Source: Elusimicrobiota bacterium
GTDB taxonomy: Bacteria; Elusimicrobiota; Elusimicrobia; Elusimicrobiales; UBA9959
Direction: 5' to 3'
DNA: 63,854 nucleotides
Assembly: GCA_003450815.1 (NCBI GenBank)
Contig: DMES01000073.1
Location: 1-63,854 of the forward strand
Shown piece after piece: positions 1 through 7,392 of the stretch (its first letter is position 1; each line of letters opens with the position of its first letter). The position numbers and the translations under genes were made by a program. Below the pieces are notes generated by a model. It did not search any database. It saw nothing but the letters and a program-made list of their open reading frames with translations, and was not told the origin of the DNA.

Positions 1-1347
1 CTGCGCGGCTTTGAAGTGTTCAGCCAGGGACGCCCGGCCGAGGATATGCCGCAGATAACCTCGCGCATCTGCGGGGTGTGTCCCACGGCGCATCACATGG
101 CCGCGGCCAAAGCTTTGGACGATCTTTACGGTGTAGAATGCCACCCGGTGGGGAGGAAGATCCGCGAGCTGGTTTACAATGCCTTCATGCTTGAAGACCA
201 CGCCCTGCATGTGTATATTCTGGGCGGCCCTGATTTTATAGTCGGCCCGGACGCACCGAAGGAACTGCGCAATGTGGTTGGTGTTATCGGCAAAGTGGGG
301 CTGGATGTGGGCAAAAGAGTAATTTCCATGCGCCGGCGCATCCGCGAGATAATCAATTATGCGGGCGGCAAGGTTATACACCCGGTAATGGGCCTGCCAG
401 GCGGAGTGGCCAAGGGTATTTCAGCTTCTGAACTGCCGAAGTTCAAAGTGATAGCCAAAGACGGCCTGGACTTCGCGAAATTCACTTTACAGGTTTTCCA
501 TGACATAGTTTTAAAGAATGACGCCTATGTAAAGCTCATCACTTCGGACACGTTCACCCACAAGACCTATTACATGGGCCTCGTTGACAAAAACAACAAG
601 GTGAACTTCTACGACGGTGATGTGCGGGTGGTTACGCCCGAGGGCAAGGAATACGCCAAATTCCCTATACAGAAGTATCTGGAGCACATCTCGGAGCATG
701 TGGAGCCCTGGAGCTACATAAAGTTCCCTTTCCTTAAGAAAGTGGGTTGGAACGGTTTTGTGGAAGGCGGCTCAAGCGGCGTTTACGCCGTGGCGCCCAT
801 GGCGCGGCTTAACGCGGCGGACGGTATGGCTACGCCCGAAGCACAGAAGGCTTACGAGGAATATTTCAAGGTGCTGGGCGGCAAACCGGTTCACCACACT
901 TTGGCCAACCACTGGGCGCGCGTGGTAGAAATGATACAAGCCGCCGAACGCATAGTGGAACTGGTGAACGATCCGGAACTGACCGGCAAGGAATTCCGCA
1001 CCATTCCCACTAAGATCCCGAAGATAGGCGTAGGCGTGGTAGAAGCGCCGCGCGGTACGCTTATACACCAGTATGAGACCGACGAGCGCGGCCTGATACG
1101 CCGTGCGAACCTGGTAGTTGCCACTTTAAATAATTCCGCGCGCATAGCTATGAGCGTGGACAAGGCGGCCAAAGGCCTTATCAAGGGCGGCAAAGTGGAC
1201 GACGGCCTGCTGAACATGGTGGAGATGGCTTTCCGCGCCTATGACCCCTGTTTCGGCTGCGCCACGCACACCCTGCCCGGCGAGATGCCGATGGTGGTAA
1301 CGCTGCGCGACCTGAAAGGAGAAGTTATCCGCGAGATACGGCGCTAA
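1..1347 (+). CDS. Group 3 [NiFe]-hydrogenase large subunit, 5' truncated by window edge
   Basis: Catalytic large subunit of a soluble [NiFe]-hydrogenase; it would bind the NiFe(CN)2CO site and oxidise or produce H2. The frame is open from base 1, so the gene begins outside the window. The N-terminal nickel motif RICGVCPTAH lies at codons 22-31 and the C-terminal motif DPCFGCATH at about 1240-1266, so all four cysteine ligands are present. About 26 residues follow the final His, as expected for a precursor whose tail is removed by a maturation protease, and such a protease follows directly. The DPCxxCATH ending fits group 3 (methyl-viologen/F420 or bidirectional type) rather than group 4. The subgroup, perhaps 3c, is not settled without the missing partner subunits upstream. 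Confidence 0.93.
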   Translation: MRGFEVFSQGRPAEDMPQITSRICGVCPTAHHMAAAKALDDLYGVECHPVGRKIRELVYNAFMLEDHALHVYILGGPDFIVGPDAPKELRNVVGVIGKVGLDVGKRVISMRRRIREIINYAGGKVIHPVMGLPGGVAKGISASELPKFKVIAKDGLDFAKFTLQVFHDIVLKNDAYVKLITSDTFTHKTYYMGLVDKNNKVNFYDGDVRVVTPEGKEYAKFPIQKYLEHISEHVEPWSYIKFPFLKKVGWNGFVEGGSSGVYAVAPMARLNAADGMATPEAQKAYEEYFKVLGGKPVHHTLANHWARVVEMIQAAERIVELVNDPELTGKEFRTIPTKIPKIGVGVVEAPRGTLIHQYETDERGLIRRANLVVATLNNSARIAMSVDKAAKGLIKGGKVDDGLLNMVEMAFRAYDPCFGCATHTLPGEMPMVVTLRDLKGEVIREIRR

Positions 1348-1526
1348 AAGAACAGCCAGTTCGCGGGGCCTGTCGGGGGACTGGAACGCAAAACCGTAGT
1401 CGGCCACACCGTGGCCGCTACTCCCATCCTCAGCCTCGCCGCTATGCAAGTCTCGGCTTCCGGAGGGTTTTGCTAACCCAGCTCCCCCGCCACCCGCTCC
1501 AGCAATTATTACTTCATAAATAAAAA

Positions 1527-2003
1527 ATGGAAAAATTGCAAAAAGCCCTCGTTCTTGCCCTGGGTAACGACATCCTGGGAGATGACGGCGTGGCTTTTCA
1601 CGCGGCCAGGGTTTTGAGCGCTGAATTTCCCGACAGCGTGGATGTAATGGAAACCGGGGAGGCGGGGCTGCCGCTGCTGGACTTTCTTGAGCCTTACAGC
1701 AGGGCGCTTATTCTGGACGCGGCGGCCACCGGCAAGTGTCCGGCGGGAACTATTCTCCACTGGAACCGGGAGGATTTCCGCCGCTGCGTAGCGCCGTCGC
1801 AGCACGCTGCAGGACTGCCGCATATTCTGGAACTGGCGGAACAACTGGGGATGGCTTTCCCGGGGGAGCTCCAGGTGGTATGTATGGAAGTAAGCGACCC
1901 CACGGTGTTCCGGGAAACTCTTACGGCTAAAGCGACGAAAGCCCTGCCCGCCATGCTGGACACAGCCCGCAAGATCTTAACCGCCTGGGGCTGCCGGGGG
2001 TAA
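1527..2003 (+). CDS. Hydrogenase maturation protease (HyaD/HybD-like, peptidase M52)
   Basis: Nickel-dependent endopeptidase that removes the C-terminal tail of the hydrogenase large subunit after nickel insertion. The 158-residue length is normal for the family. The N-terminal LALGNDILGDDGV motif (about residues 10-22), the ILDAA segment near residue 60 and SQHAAGLP near residue 90 correspond to the three metal-ligand regions of HybD-type proteases. It lies 179 nt after the large-subunit gene on the same strand. No clear Shine-Dalgarno sequence precedes the ATG, which sits in an AT-rich stretch. The specific partner is inferred from position: the other hydrogenase in this window (group 4) ends in DPCxSCTDR and should not need cleavage. 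Confidence 0.92.
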   Translation: MEKLQKALVLALGNDILGDDGVAFHAARVLSAEFPDSVDVMETGEAGLPLLDFLEPYSRALILDAAATGKCPAGTILHWNREDFRRCVAPSQHAAGLPHILELAEQLGMAFPGELQVVCMEVSDPTVFRETLTAKATKALPAMLDTARKILTAWGCRG

Positions 2004-2028
2004 CAGTATGGAAAACCGGGAGGGGCGG

Positions 2029-2132
2029 CGGCAGGTTCCCTGTGCGCTCCGGGAAAGGGTTTTGGCCGTCCGAAGGGCATAGCCCCTGAAACGGCACCTA
2101 CACAAGTATTGGAGCGCGCAAGAAACCTGCCG
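2029..2132. repeat. Long imperfect inverted repeat with internal hairpin
   Basis: Arms of 22 nt at 2029-2050 and 2111-2132 pair with three mismatches. The 60-nt loop contains a nested hairpin (GCCGT 2065-2069 with ACGGC 2091-2095, inside it GGGC/GCCC). The same 22-nt word recurs at 39041-39062 with two differences from the right arm, so it is a dispersed sequence and not only a local terminator. It lies between the hydrogenase protease and the toxin-antitoxin promoter. Confidence 0.7.
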
Positions 2133-2161
2133 GCGACTCCTAATGGGAATCCGTACGCATA

Positions 2162-2190
2162 TTGACTTTTTAGCATTTTTATGTCATACT
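2162..2190 (+). promoter_or_regulatory. Sigma70-type promoter, apparently leaderless transcript
   Basis: TTGACT (2162-2167), a 17-nt spacer and CATACT (2185-2190) form a good promoter. The expected start of transcription is about 2197, one base before the ATG at 2198. No Shine-Dalgarno sequence precedes that ATG, so the mRNA is likely leaderless. Confidence 0.6.
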
Positions 2191-2197
2191 ATATGTA

Positions 2198-2722
2198 ATG
2201 AATATTGAAATTTCGCTGGCGCGGAAGAGCGATGGCTCGCTGTTCCTTGAGGCGGGGGGGCGGACCAGGGAGGTGCGCACGGTCGCGCAAGCCGCGCGGA
2301 TTTTAGGGCGCACTCGCCGGCAGATTTACCGCTACATTGAAACCGGACTCCTTAAACCGGAAGCAAAACTTTTGGGCGAATGGCTTTTGGATGCCGCCGA
2401 GGTGGCTCATACGGCGCACAGCCCGTTGGCCGTCCAGCCTTTGCCGAAAAAGCTCAGATTCCTTTTTCCCGAATATGATATTTCAAAGCTTAACGCCGGG
2501 AGGGACAAAACCCTTGTAATCTCGCGTGTGCTGGAAAACGGCGGGCTGGACGAGATAAAGTGGGTTTTTAAGCGCTACAGGCGGGATGAACTGTCCGATT
2601 TTATCAAAGAGGACGGAACCCGGCTTTTAGGCTCCCGCTCGCTCCGGCTCTGGTCGCTTGTTCTGGACGCGAAGCCTAAGCCCGTTCCGGCGTGGCGGAA
2701 TGCCGGAATCTGGAAAGGATAA
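2198..2722 (+). CDS. HTH antitoxin-like protein of an AbiE-type pair (DUF6922-like C-terminus)
   Basis: 174 residues. Residues about 28-70 form an excisionase/MerR-like helix-turn-helix (VAQAARILGRTRRQIYRYIE, then a GEWLLDAAEV wing). The C-terminal part (FPEYDISKLNAGRDKTLVI ... RSLRLWSLVL) resembles the DUF6922 domain commonly encoded beside nucleotidyltransferase toxins. Two nt separate its stop from the ATG of the AbiEii-like gene. By analogy with such pairs it would be the labile, DNA-binding antitoxin that represses its own promoter. The domain match is from memory; the pairing is clear from the sequence. Confidence 0.75.
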   Translation: MNIEISLARKSDGSLFLEAGGRTREVRTVAQAARILGRTRRQIYRYIETGLLKPEAKLLGEWLLDAAEVAHTAHSPLAVQPLPKKLRFLFPEYDISKLNAGRDKTLVISRVLENGGLDEIKWVFKRYRRDELSDFIKEDGTRLLGSRSLRLWSLVLDAKPKPVPAWRNAGIWKG

Positions 2723-2724
2723 AA

Positions 2725-3354
2725 ATGACTTGGCATGAAAATGTTCTAGACAAATCGGGGCGCGACGCGGCCCGGCGGCTGGCTTTGGCCGCGGGCGGAG
2801 ATTTTTATCTGGCCGGGGGCACGGGCCTGGCTCTCCGGCTGGGGCACAGAATATCATTGGACCTTGATGTTTTCTCAAGGGACTGCCTTTTGAATCATTC
2901 GGACAGGATAACGCTGAAAGAAAAACTTGAGACCTCCGGCGATGTCAAAATCCTGCAGGAAAAAGACGGGACCTGCCATTTGCGGCTTGGAAACACCGCA
3001 GTAAGCCTTTTCCACTATCCATACAAACTGCTTAAACCGCCGTCAAAATGGACCGGGCTTAAAGTTGCCTCCGTTGAAGATATCGCAGCGATGAAGCTAA
3101 GCGCCGTAATAAGCCGGGGCTCAAAAAAGGATTTTATTGACCTGTTTTTTATATGCCAATCACACAAATCAGCCGACCTTTTTAAATGGGCGGAGCGGAA
3201 ATTTCCCGGCCATCCGAATTTTGCCGTTCAGGCCGCAAAAGCGCTGGTATATTTTGAGGACGCTGAAAAGGAACCAATGCCCAGAATGCTGAAACCAGCA
3301 GCCTGGCCTGAAATAAAAGCATTCTTTGAAAAAGAAATTCCCAAACTTTTCTGA
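2725..3354 (+). CDS. AbiEii/AbiGii-family nucleotidyltransferase toxin
   Basis: 209-residue nucleotidyltransferase of the AbiEii/AbiGii family; relatives are toxins of type IV toxin-antitoxin or phage-abortive systems. The signature FYLAGGTGLALRLGHR followed by SLDLDVFS (about residues 27-51) provides the GG motif and two catalytic aspartates (D46, D48). An upstream in-frame ATG exists at 2692 inside the antitoxin gene. I prefer 2725 because GGAAAGGAT at 2711-2720 gives it a ribosome-binding site and it follows the antitoxin stop by two bases. The family assignment is firm; toxicity in this organism is inferred. Confidence 0.88.
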   Translation: MTWHENVLDKSGRDAARRLALAAGGDFYLAGGTGLALRLGHRISLDLDVFSRDCLLNHSDRITLKEKLETSGDVKILQEKDGTCHLRLGNTAVSLFHYPYKLLKPPSKWTGLKVASVEDIAAMKLSAVISRGSKKDFIDLFFICQSHKSADLFKWAERKFPGHPNFAVQAAKALVYFEDAEKEPMPRMLKPAAWPEIKAFFEKEIPKLF

Positions 3355-3374
3355 CGACAAGATTAAAACACTAT

Positions 3375-3689
3375 ATGGATAAAAAAACAGGTTATTTATT
3401 GCTTTTGACAGGGGTCGCTATGCTTATCGGCTGCGCGGCGCTGCTGATTATGACGCTTTACGGGCGCATAGAGGCGCCGCAGCCGTTTAAGTCTGAGACT
3501 TCCATTACGCTGGCGCTCGCCCAGGGCGCGGTAAGCGTACCGCTGCCGCCGCATATCAACCAGGCCGCTAATTTATCTGTGTTTTTAATGGCCGTGCTCA
3601 TACTTGCCGGCATAGGCGTAAAAATAGGCCGATTGGGGGTGCAGCTAATACAAAAACCCCAACCCCCGCAAGCGAGCTCGCCTAAATAG
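3375..3689 (+). CDS. Small two-helix membrane protein, unknown function
   Basis: 104 residues with two clear hydrophobic segments (about 7-27 and 70-88) separated by a polar, Pro/Gln-containing loop, and a proline-rich C-terminus. I do not recognise a family. It begins 20 nt after the AbiEii-like toxin on the same strand and could be co-transcribed. A probable terminator follows at 3710-3757. It is likely a real gene, since the frame is well defined and membrane-like, but its function is open. Confidence 0.6.
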   Translation: MDKKTGYLLLLTGVAMLIGCAALLIMTLYGRIEAPQPFKSETSITLALAQGAVSVPLPPHINQAANLSVFLMAVLILAGIGVKIGRLGVQLIQKPQPPQASSPK

Positions 3690-3709
3690 GGTCGCTTAAA
3701 AAGTCCAGC

Positions 3710-3757
3710 GGACAAAATGCAGGGCGGGCGGCACGACGGTGCTGTCCTTTTTTATTT
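3710..3757 (+). terminator. Probable rho-independent terminator
   Basis: GGACA (3710-3714) pairs with TGTCC (3743-3747) around an inner GCAC/GTGC stem (3731-3734 / 3739-3742), followed by a ten-base T-rich tract. It would end transcription of the small membrane protein gene. Confidence 0.5.
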
Positions 3758-3852
3758 TTGGAGACAGGCCGGATTTGTTAAGATAGTAGTGTGAAAGCGT
3801 CTCAGGCGCGTAGTGGATTTGGAAAACAATACATTAAGGAAGAGGACAAAAA

Positions 3853-4080
3853 ATGAAACGGTATAAAAACCTAAGCGGAAATTCCGCAGTTACGGCGTAT
3901 GAAATTGGCAAAGACTCTGTAAAAGTCAGGTTCACAACAAACTCAGTTTTTATATATTCCAACCAAAGCGCAGGCCCCGGAAATATTAGCCAGATGAAGA
4001 ACCTTGCGCTTGCCGGGAAGGGATTGAGCACTTTTATGGACGCCAAAGTGAAAAAACTGTTTGCCAGAAAAATAAGATAA
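3853..4080 (+). CDS. Small KTSC-like domain protein
   Basis: 75 residues. The pattern of alternating hydrophobic strands (TAYEIGKDSVKVRFTTNSVFIY) followed by a helical, lysine-rich tail resembles KTSC domains, short proteins of unclear function often found near nucleic-acid enzymes. GAAGAGGA just upstream of the ATG is a plausible ribosome-binding site. It precedes the RNase HI gene by 16 nt and may share its transcript. The family call is tentative. Confidence 0.55.
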   Translation: MKRYKNLSGNSAVTAYEIGKDSVKVRFTTNSVFIYSNQSAGPGNISQMKNLALAGKGLSTFMDAKVKKLFARKIR

Positions 4081-4096
4081 TCGCGGCATTCCGGCG

Positions 4097-4825
4097 ATGG
4101 GAAAGACGATCTTCATCTATTGTGACGGTGCCTGCTCCGGCAATCCGGGGCCGGGCGGCTGGGGAGCAGTTATTATATTCCCGGAGAACCGAGTCAGCGA
4201 GTTTGGCGGCGGTGAGCGCCCTACCACGAACAATCGGATGGAGATGAGGGGGGCTATAGCGGCGCTAAGCGCCGTGAGAGACCGGCCCGAGTCGGTCAAG
4301 CTCTACACCGATTCCAGCCTGCTCATCAACGGAATTACTGGTTGGATCCATGGCTGGAAGCGCAAAGCCTGGCTGACGGCGGGGGGGAAACCCGTGGTCA
4401 ACCGCGACCTCTGGGAACACCTGGATTTACTCGCCCAAACCCGAAAAAGCCGGCTTGCCTGGGGGCACATAAAAGGCCACACAGGCCACGAGATCAATGA
4501 GCGCTGTGACCAGATAGCGGTGGCCTTCTCCAAGGGAGAAACACCCGCGCTCTATGAAGGTCCCACGGTCGGCTGTGGATATTCTCTTCTGGAGCCGGCG
4601 GCTGAATACCTGCATAAACCCTTACCGCGCCAAGCCCCACACTTTTCCACACCCAAGACGAAGGTCGCCGGATTCTACCTTAGCCTGGTAGCGGGCCGCG
4701 TTGAGCGACACACCACATGGCCGCAATGCCAGGGGCGCGTGCATGGCGTCTCCGGTGCGCGGTTTAAAAAAGTAAAGTCCGCCGAAGAGGCGCAAACTGT
4801 CCTTAAGCTGTGGAAAGCGGGCTGA
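4097..4825 (+). CDS. rnhA: Ribonuclease HI with C-terminal hybrid-binding (viroplasmin-like) domain
   Basis: Cleaves the RNA strand of RNA-DNA hybrids in the cytoplasm. Residues 1-146 are a standard RNase HI fold with YCDGACSGNPGPGGWG and catalytic D10, E49, D72 and D138. About 45 residues of linker follow. Residues about 190-237 (GFYLSLVAGRVERHTTWPQC, then RVHGVSGARFKKVKSAEEA) match the RNase H hybrid-binding domain, which in eukaryotic RNase H1 and in Bacillus halodurans sits at the N-terminus. Here the order is reversed, giving 242 residues. The swapped order should still give processive hybrid binding, which is inference. Confidence 0.93.
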   Translation: MGKTIFIYCDGACSGNPGPGGWGAVIIFPENRVSEFGGGERPTTNNRMEMRGAIAALSAVRDRPESVKLYTDSSLLINGITGWIHGWKRKAWLTAGGKPVVNRDLWEHLDLLAQTRKSRLAWGHIKGHTGHEINERCDQIAVAFSKGETPALYEGPTVGCGYSLLEPAAEYLHKPLPRQAPHFSTPKTKVAGFYLSLVAGRVERHTTWPQCQGRVHGVSGARFKKVKSAEEAQTVLKLWKAG

Positions 4826-4853
4826 TAGATTGAATAAGCAGAATAAAATTACA

Positions 4854-5618
4854 ATGGACTATTTTCCACGCCGCGCAGGATGTTTTTTTCCTGTTCTTAT
4901 TGCGGTTTTTCTTGCATTCCCGGTCATTGCCGGTTCTGCGGAAGAACGCGCGGCCATACCCTCGCCGGGAGCATACGTCAACGATTCCGCCGGAGTGATT
5001 AATGCGGAAACAGCTATAAAACTGAACGGCGTTCTGGCCGATCTGGACGTCAAAGCCAAAGCTCAGGTGGCGGTGCTTACGATAAACAGCCTTGGCGGCG
5101 CAGGAGTTGAAACCTATGCCGCGGAGACTTATACAAAGTGGGGGATAGGCGACAAACAGACCAATCGCGGCGTCCTGTTGCTTGTCGCGGTGCGGGACCA
5201 CAAAGCCCGCATAGAAGTCGGTTACGGGCTTGAAGGAATACTTCCCGACGGTTTGACAGGCTCTATCCAGGACAAATACCTAATTCCTTATTTCAGGAAA
5301 GGCGACTATTCCGAGGGGATATATCAGGGTTCACTCGCCATTGCCTCGGTTATCGCCAAAGACAGCGGAGTTGAGCTTTCGGCGGCGCCTCTGGAAAGCG
5401 AACCGCAAAACATTGCCCCCATGAGCGCGGGCCGGAAAATATTCTCTTTTATTCTGGTCGTCCTTTTCGTAATCTTTGCGATCCGGCATCCCTTTCTAGT
5501 GTTCTTTCTTTTGAATAGCATGAACTCAAGAGGTTCCGGCGGGTTCGGCGGTGGCGGCGGGTTCGGCGGGTTCGGGGGGGGAATGTCGGGCGGCGGCGGC
5601 AGTTCAAGAAGCTGGTAG
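4854..5618 (+). CDS. TPM-domain (YgcG family) membrane-anchored protein
   Basis: Secreted or membrane-anchored TPM-domain protein. I place the start at ATG 4854 (254 residues); a TTG at 4830 in frame adds eight polar residues in front of the signal sequence and is less likely. After the signal peptide (about residues 8-28) comes the TPM domain with VNDSAGVIN and RNNRG-like TNRGVLLLVA (about 35-170), then a membrane segment near residues 198-220 and a Gly-rich tail ending GGGSSRSW. TPM proteins are often encoded with LemA, and a LemA gene is two genes downstream. Function in bacteria is poorly defined; a role in membrane-protein quality control or phosphatase activity has been suggested for the family. 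Confidence 0.88.
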   Translation: MDYFPRRAGCFFPVLIAVFLAFPVIAGSAEERAAIPSPGAYVNDSAGVINAETAIKLNGVLADLDVKAKAQVAVLTINSLGGAGVETYAAETYTKWGIGDKQTNRGVLLLVAVRDHKARIEVGYGLEGILPDGLTGSIQDKYLIPYFRKGDYSEGIYQGSLAIASVIAKDSGVELSAAPLESEPQNIAPMSAGRKIFSFILVVLFVIFAIRHPFLVFFLLNSMNSRGSGGFGGGGGFGGFGGGMSGGGGSSRSW

Positions 5619-5627
5619 GAGACTCCA

Positions 5628-6377
5628 ATGGCTAAAATGACACCTGATTTTTTGACGGATGAAATCAAGAAAATATGCGGAGGAAATCTTTGCTCGGTTG
5701 TATTGTACGGTTCTTCGGTGGCGGGCGACAATGTAAAAACTTCGGACTATAACGTGCTGGTTGTAATGAACCGCATTGAAACGGAGGATCTGCTCGCTTT
5801 GACAGGCATCTGCTCACGCTGGGGCAGGGACGGGAATCACGCCCCGCTGATGTTCGCAAAAGAGAACCTTATGCGATCAGCGGATGTTTTTCCAGTTGAG
5901 TTTTCTGACATTATACAGACACACCGGATGCTTTACGGCCCGGACCCTTTCACGGGAATGGAAATAGACCCGGCCCTCCTAAGGCTGGAACTGGAGCACG
6001 AACTTAAAAGCAAGCTTATTCTTTTACGGGAAAATTTCCTGGTCACAAAAGGCTCCCAGAAAGAAGTGAACAAACTTATGGTTTCCTCTATATCGGCCTT
6101 TCTGACGCTGTTCAAGGCGGCGCTTAGGCTTTACGGGGAAACGCCCCCCGCGAAGAAGCTGGAAGTCCTCCCGATACTTTCCCGACACATCAAGTTCGAC
6201 GAGGAAGTTTTTGCAATCGTCTGGGGATTGAAGGAAGGCGGAAAACGTTCGGACATCACTTCATTGCAGATTTTTAGCCGCTATCTGCCGGCGCTGCAAA
6301 GTGTCACAGATGCCGTGGACCTCTGTCTGCAGAGCGCGGCAGTCAAAACCATAAGGAACTTAAGGAGAGAACAATGA
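5628..6377 (+). CDS. Minimal-nucleotidyltransferase-fold protein with altered catalytic site
   Basis: 249 residues. The start (VVLYGSSVAGDNVKTSDYNVLVV, residues about 24-46, written here in part) follows the nucleotidyltransferase pattern GSxxxGxxxxSDxDxxV, but the second metal-binding aspartate is Asn42 (SDYN instead of SDxD). The C-terminal half is helical. It sits between the TPM gene (9 nt upstream) and lemA (4-nt ATGA overlap), so the three are almost certainly translated together. With one acid missing it may be a binding protein or a weakened enzyme. I do not recognise a named family. Confidence 0.75.
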   Translation: MAKMTPDFLTDEIKKICGGNLCSVVLYGSSVAGDNVKTSDYNVLVVMNRIETEDLLALTGICSRWGRDGNHAPLMFAKENLMRSADVFPVEFSDIIQTHRMLYGPDPFTGMEIDPALLRLELEHELKSKLILLRENFLVTKGSQKEVNKLMVSSISAFLTLFKAALRLYGETPPAKKLEVLPILSRHIKFDEEVFAIVWGLKEGGKRSDITSLQIFSRYLPALQSVTDAVDLCLQSAAVKTIRNLRREQ

Positions 6378-6931
6378 AAAAAGGCTTACTGATCGCGCTA
6401 GGAGTTGTAGTGCTAATAGGGCTGTGGGCGGGCTCGGTCTATAATAAACTTGTAACCCGTTCCGAAGCCGTACCCGCTGCCTGGAGCCAGGTGCAGACAG
6501 TTCTTCAGCGGCGCTATGATCTTATACCCAATCTGGTCAATACGGTAAAAGGTTATGCGAAACACGAAAAGGACCTTCTGACCGAGGTAACCAGACTGAG
6601 AAGTCAATGGGGCGAAGCCAAAAACCAAGGCCAGCAGATTGCGGCGGCCAACGGACTTGAGTCAGCGTTAAGCAAACTTATGGTGGTAATTGAGCAATAT
6701 CCGCAGCTTAAGGCCAATGAGAATTTCATAAGGCTGCAGGATGAACTGGCCGGGACAGAAAATCGCATTTCGGTGGAAAGAATGCGTTACAATGAAACGG
6801 TGAACGCCTACAATGTCACGGTCAGGGGCTTCCCAACTAATATGGTGGCGGGAATGTTCAGCTTTAAGAAATCCGAAAATTATTTTGAGGGCGATAAATC
6901 CGCGCAGCAAGCGCCCCAAGTCCAGTTTTGA
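6374..6931 (+). CDS. lemA: LemA family protein
   Basis: 185 residues: an N-terminal membrane helix (about 4-24), then the extended helical LemA domain with YNKLVTRSEAVPAAWSQVQT and the hallmark QRRYDLIPNLVNTVKGYA, and later RYNETVNAYN and FPTNMVAGMFSF. LemA proteins are membrane-anchored with most of the helical bundle exposed; their molecular role is unknown. TPM-domain proteins are usual neighbours, as here. The start ATG overlaps the stop of the nucleotidyltransferase-like gene. Confidence 0.96.
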   Translation: MKKGLLIALGVVVLIGLWAGSVYNKLVTRSEAVPAAWSQVQTVLQRRYDLIPNLVNTVKGYAKHEKDLLTEVTRLRSQWGEAKNQGQQIAAANGLESALSKLMVVIEQYPQLKANENFIRLQDELAGTENRISVERMRYNETVNAYNVTVRGFPTNMVAGMFSFKKSENYFEGDKSAQQAPQVQF

Positions 6932-6966
6932 TCTTGCACTTCCGGTTTCGCCCTTGAAACCATGTC

Positions 6967-6987
6967 AAAAGGCAGCAGGAGCCTTTT
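6967..6987. repeat. Hairpin repeat AAAAGGC-loop-GCCTTTT, copy 1 of pair A
   Basis: A 7-bp stem with loop AGCAGGA, 36 nt after the lemA stop. The same stem and loop recur at 7043-7063 and, as a second pair, at 54298-54318 and 54386-54406. It resembles an intrinsic terminator and probably acts as one for the lemA operon, but the conserved loop and paired arrangement are unusual. Confidence 0.8.
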
Positions 6988-7042
6988 AAAGATTATAAAA
7001 AAGCTTATGGAATAAGGCTATTTTTCAAAGGGAAAACAATAC

Positions 7043-7063
7043 AAAGGCAGCAGGAGCCTTTTT
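7043..7063. repeat. Hairpin repeat, copy 2 of pair A
   Basis: Same AAAGGC / GCCTTT stem and AGCAGGA loop as copy 1, starting 76 nt later and followed by T residues. It lies in the 461-nt stretch 6932-7392, which otherwise holds a GACGCAAAG-containing segment (7075-7140), an ATAGGT/ACCTAT inverted repeat and the candidate smORF at 7172-7312. Confidence 0.8.
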
Positions 7064-7171
7064 AATGCTGACAACTGATAGGGGCAAGGACGCAAAGATA
7101 AAGGGATTATTGATAGGTAAACGGGTGACATAACACCTATATTTTCCGCTTTAATTTAGTCAGGAGGGCAT

Positions 7172-7312
7172 ATCAAACCAATTTACAAAGATGGCAGTTT
7201 TAGGAGGGCCCCCTCAACTCACAGGTACGGCTGTCTTATAACTATCCTGACTGTAATTTTTGCGGGACTGCTCTTCCTGATAATAATGGCAGTATGGTTC
7301 AAGGGGAACTAG
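7172..7312 (+). CDS. Candidate 46-residue single-helix membrane smORF with non-ATG start
   Basis: Open from 7160 to TAG at 7310-7312. The encoded peptide has a basic, polar N-terminal half (IKPIYKDGSFRRAP) and one strong hydrophobic helix (LITILTVIFAGLLFLIIMAV), ending WFKGN: a typical small inner-membrane protein. A perfect AGGAGG lies at 7162-7167. No ATG, GTG or TTG is available in frame near it; the best start is ATC at 7172 (4 nt spacing) or ATT at 7181. The next in-frame ATG (7286) is inside the helix. It could be a gene with a rare start codon or one that recently lost its start. Confidence 0.4.
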   Translation: MKPIYKDGSFRRAPSTHRYGCLITILTVIFAGLLFLIIMAVWFKGN

Positions 7313-7392
7313 TGACTGTTGAATAGACCCGGGAGCAGCCCTGCCTCCATTTACCCGGCGGCCACTATATCGGGATTGACCGGAAGGCGCAT

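Noticed and set aside
1348..1526. Gap between hydrogenase and protease genes
   Set aside because: No convincing reading frame, terminator or repeat could be supported.
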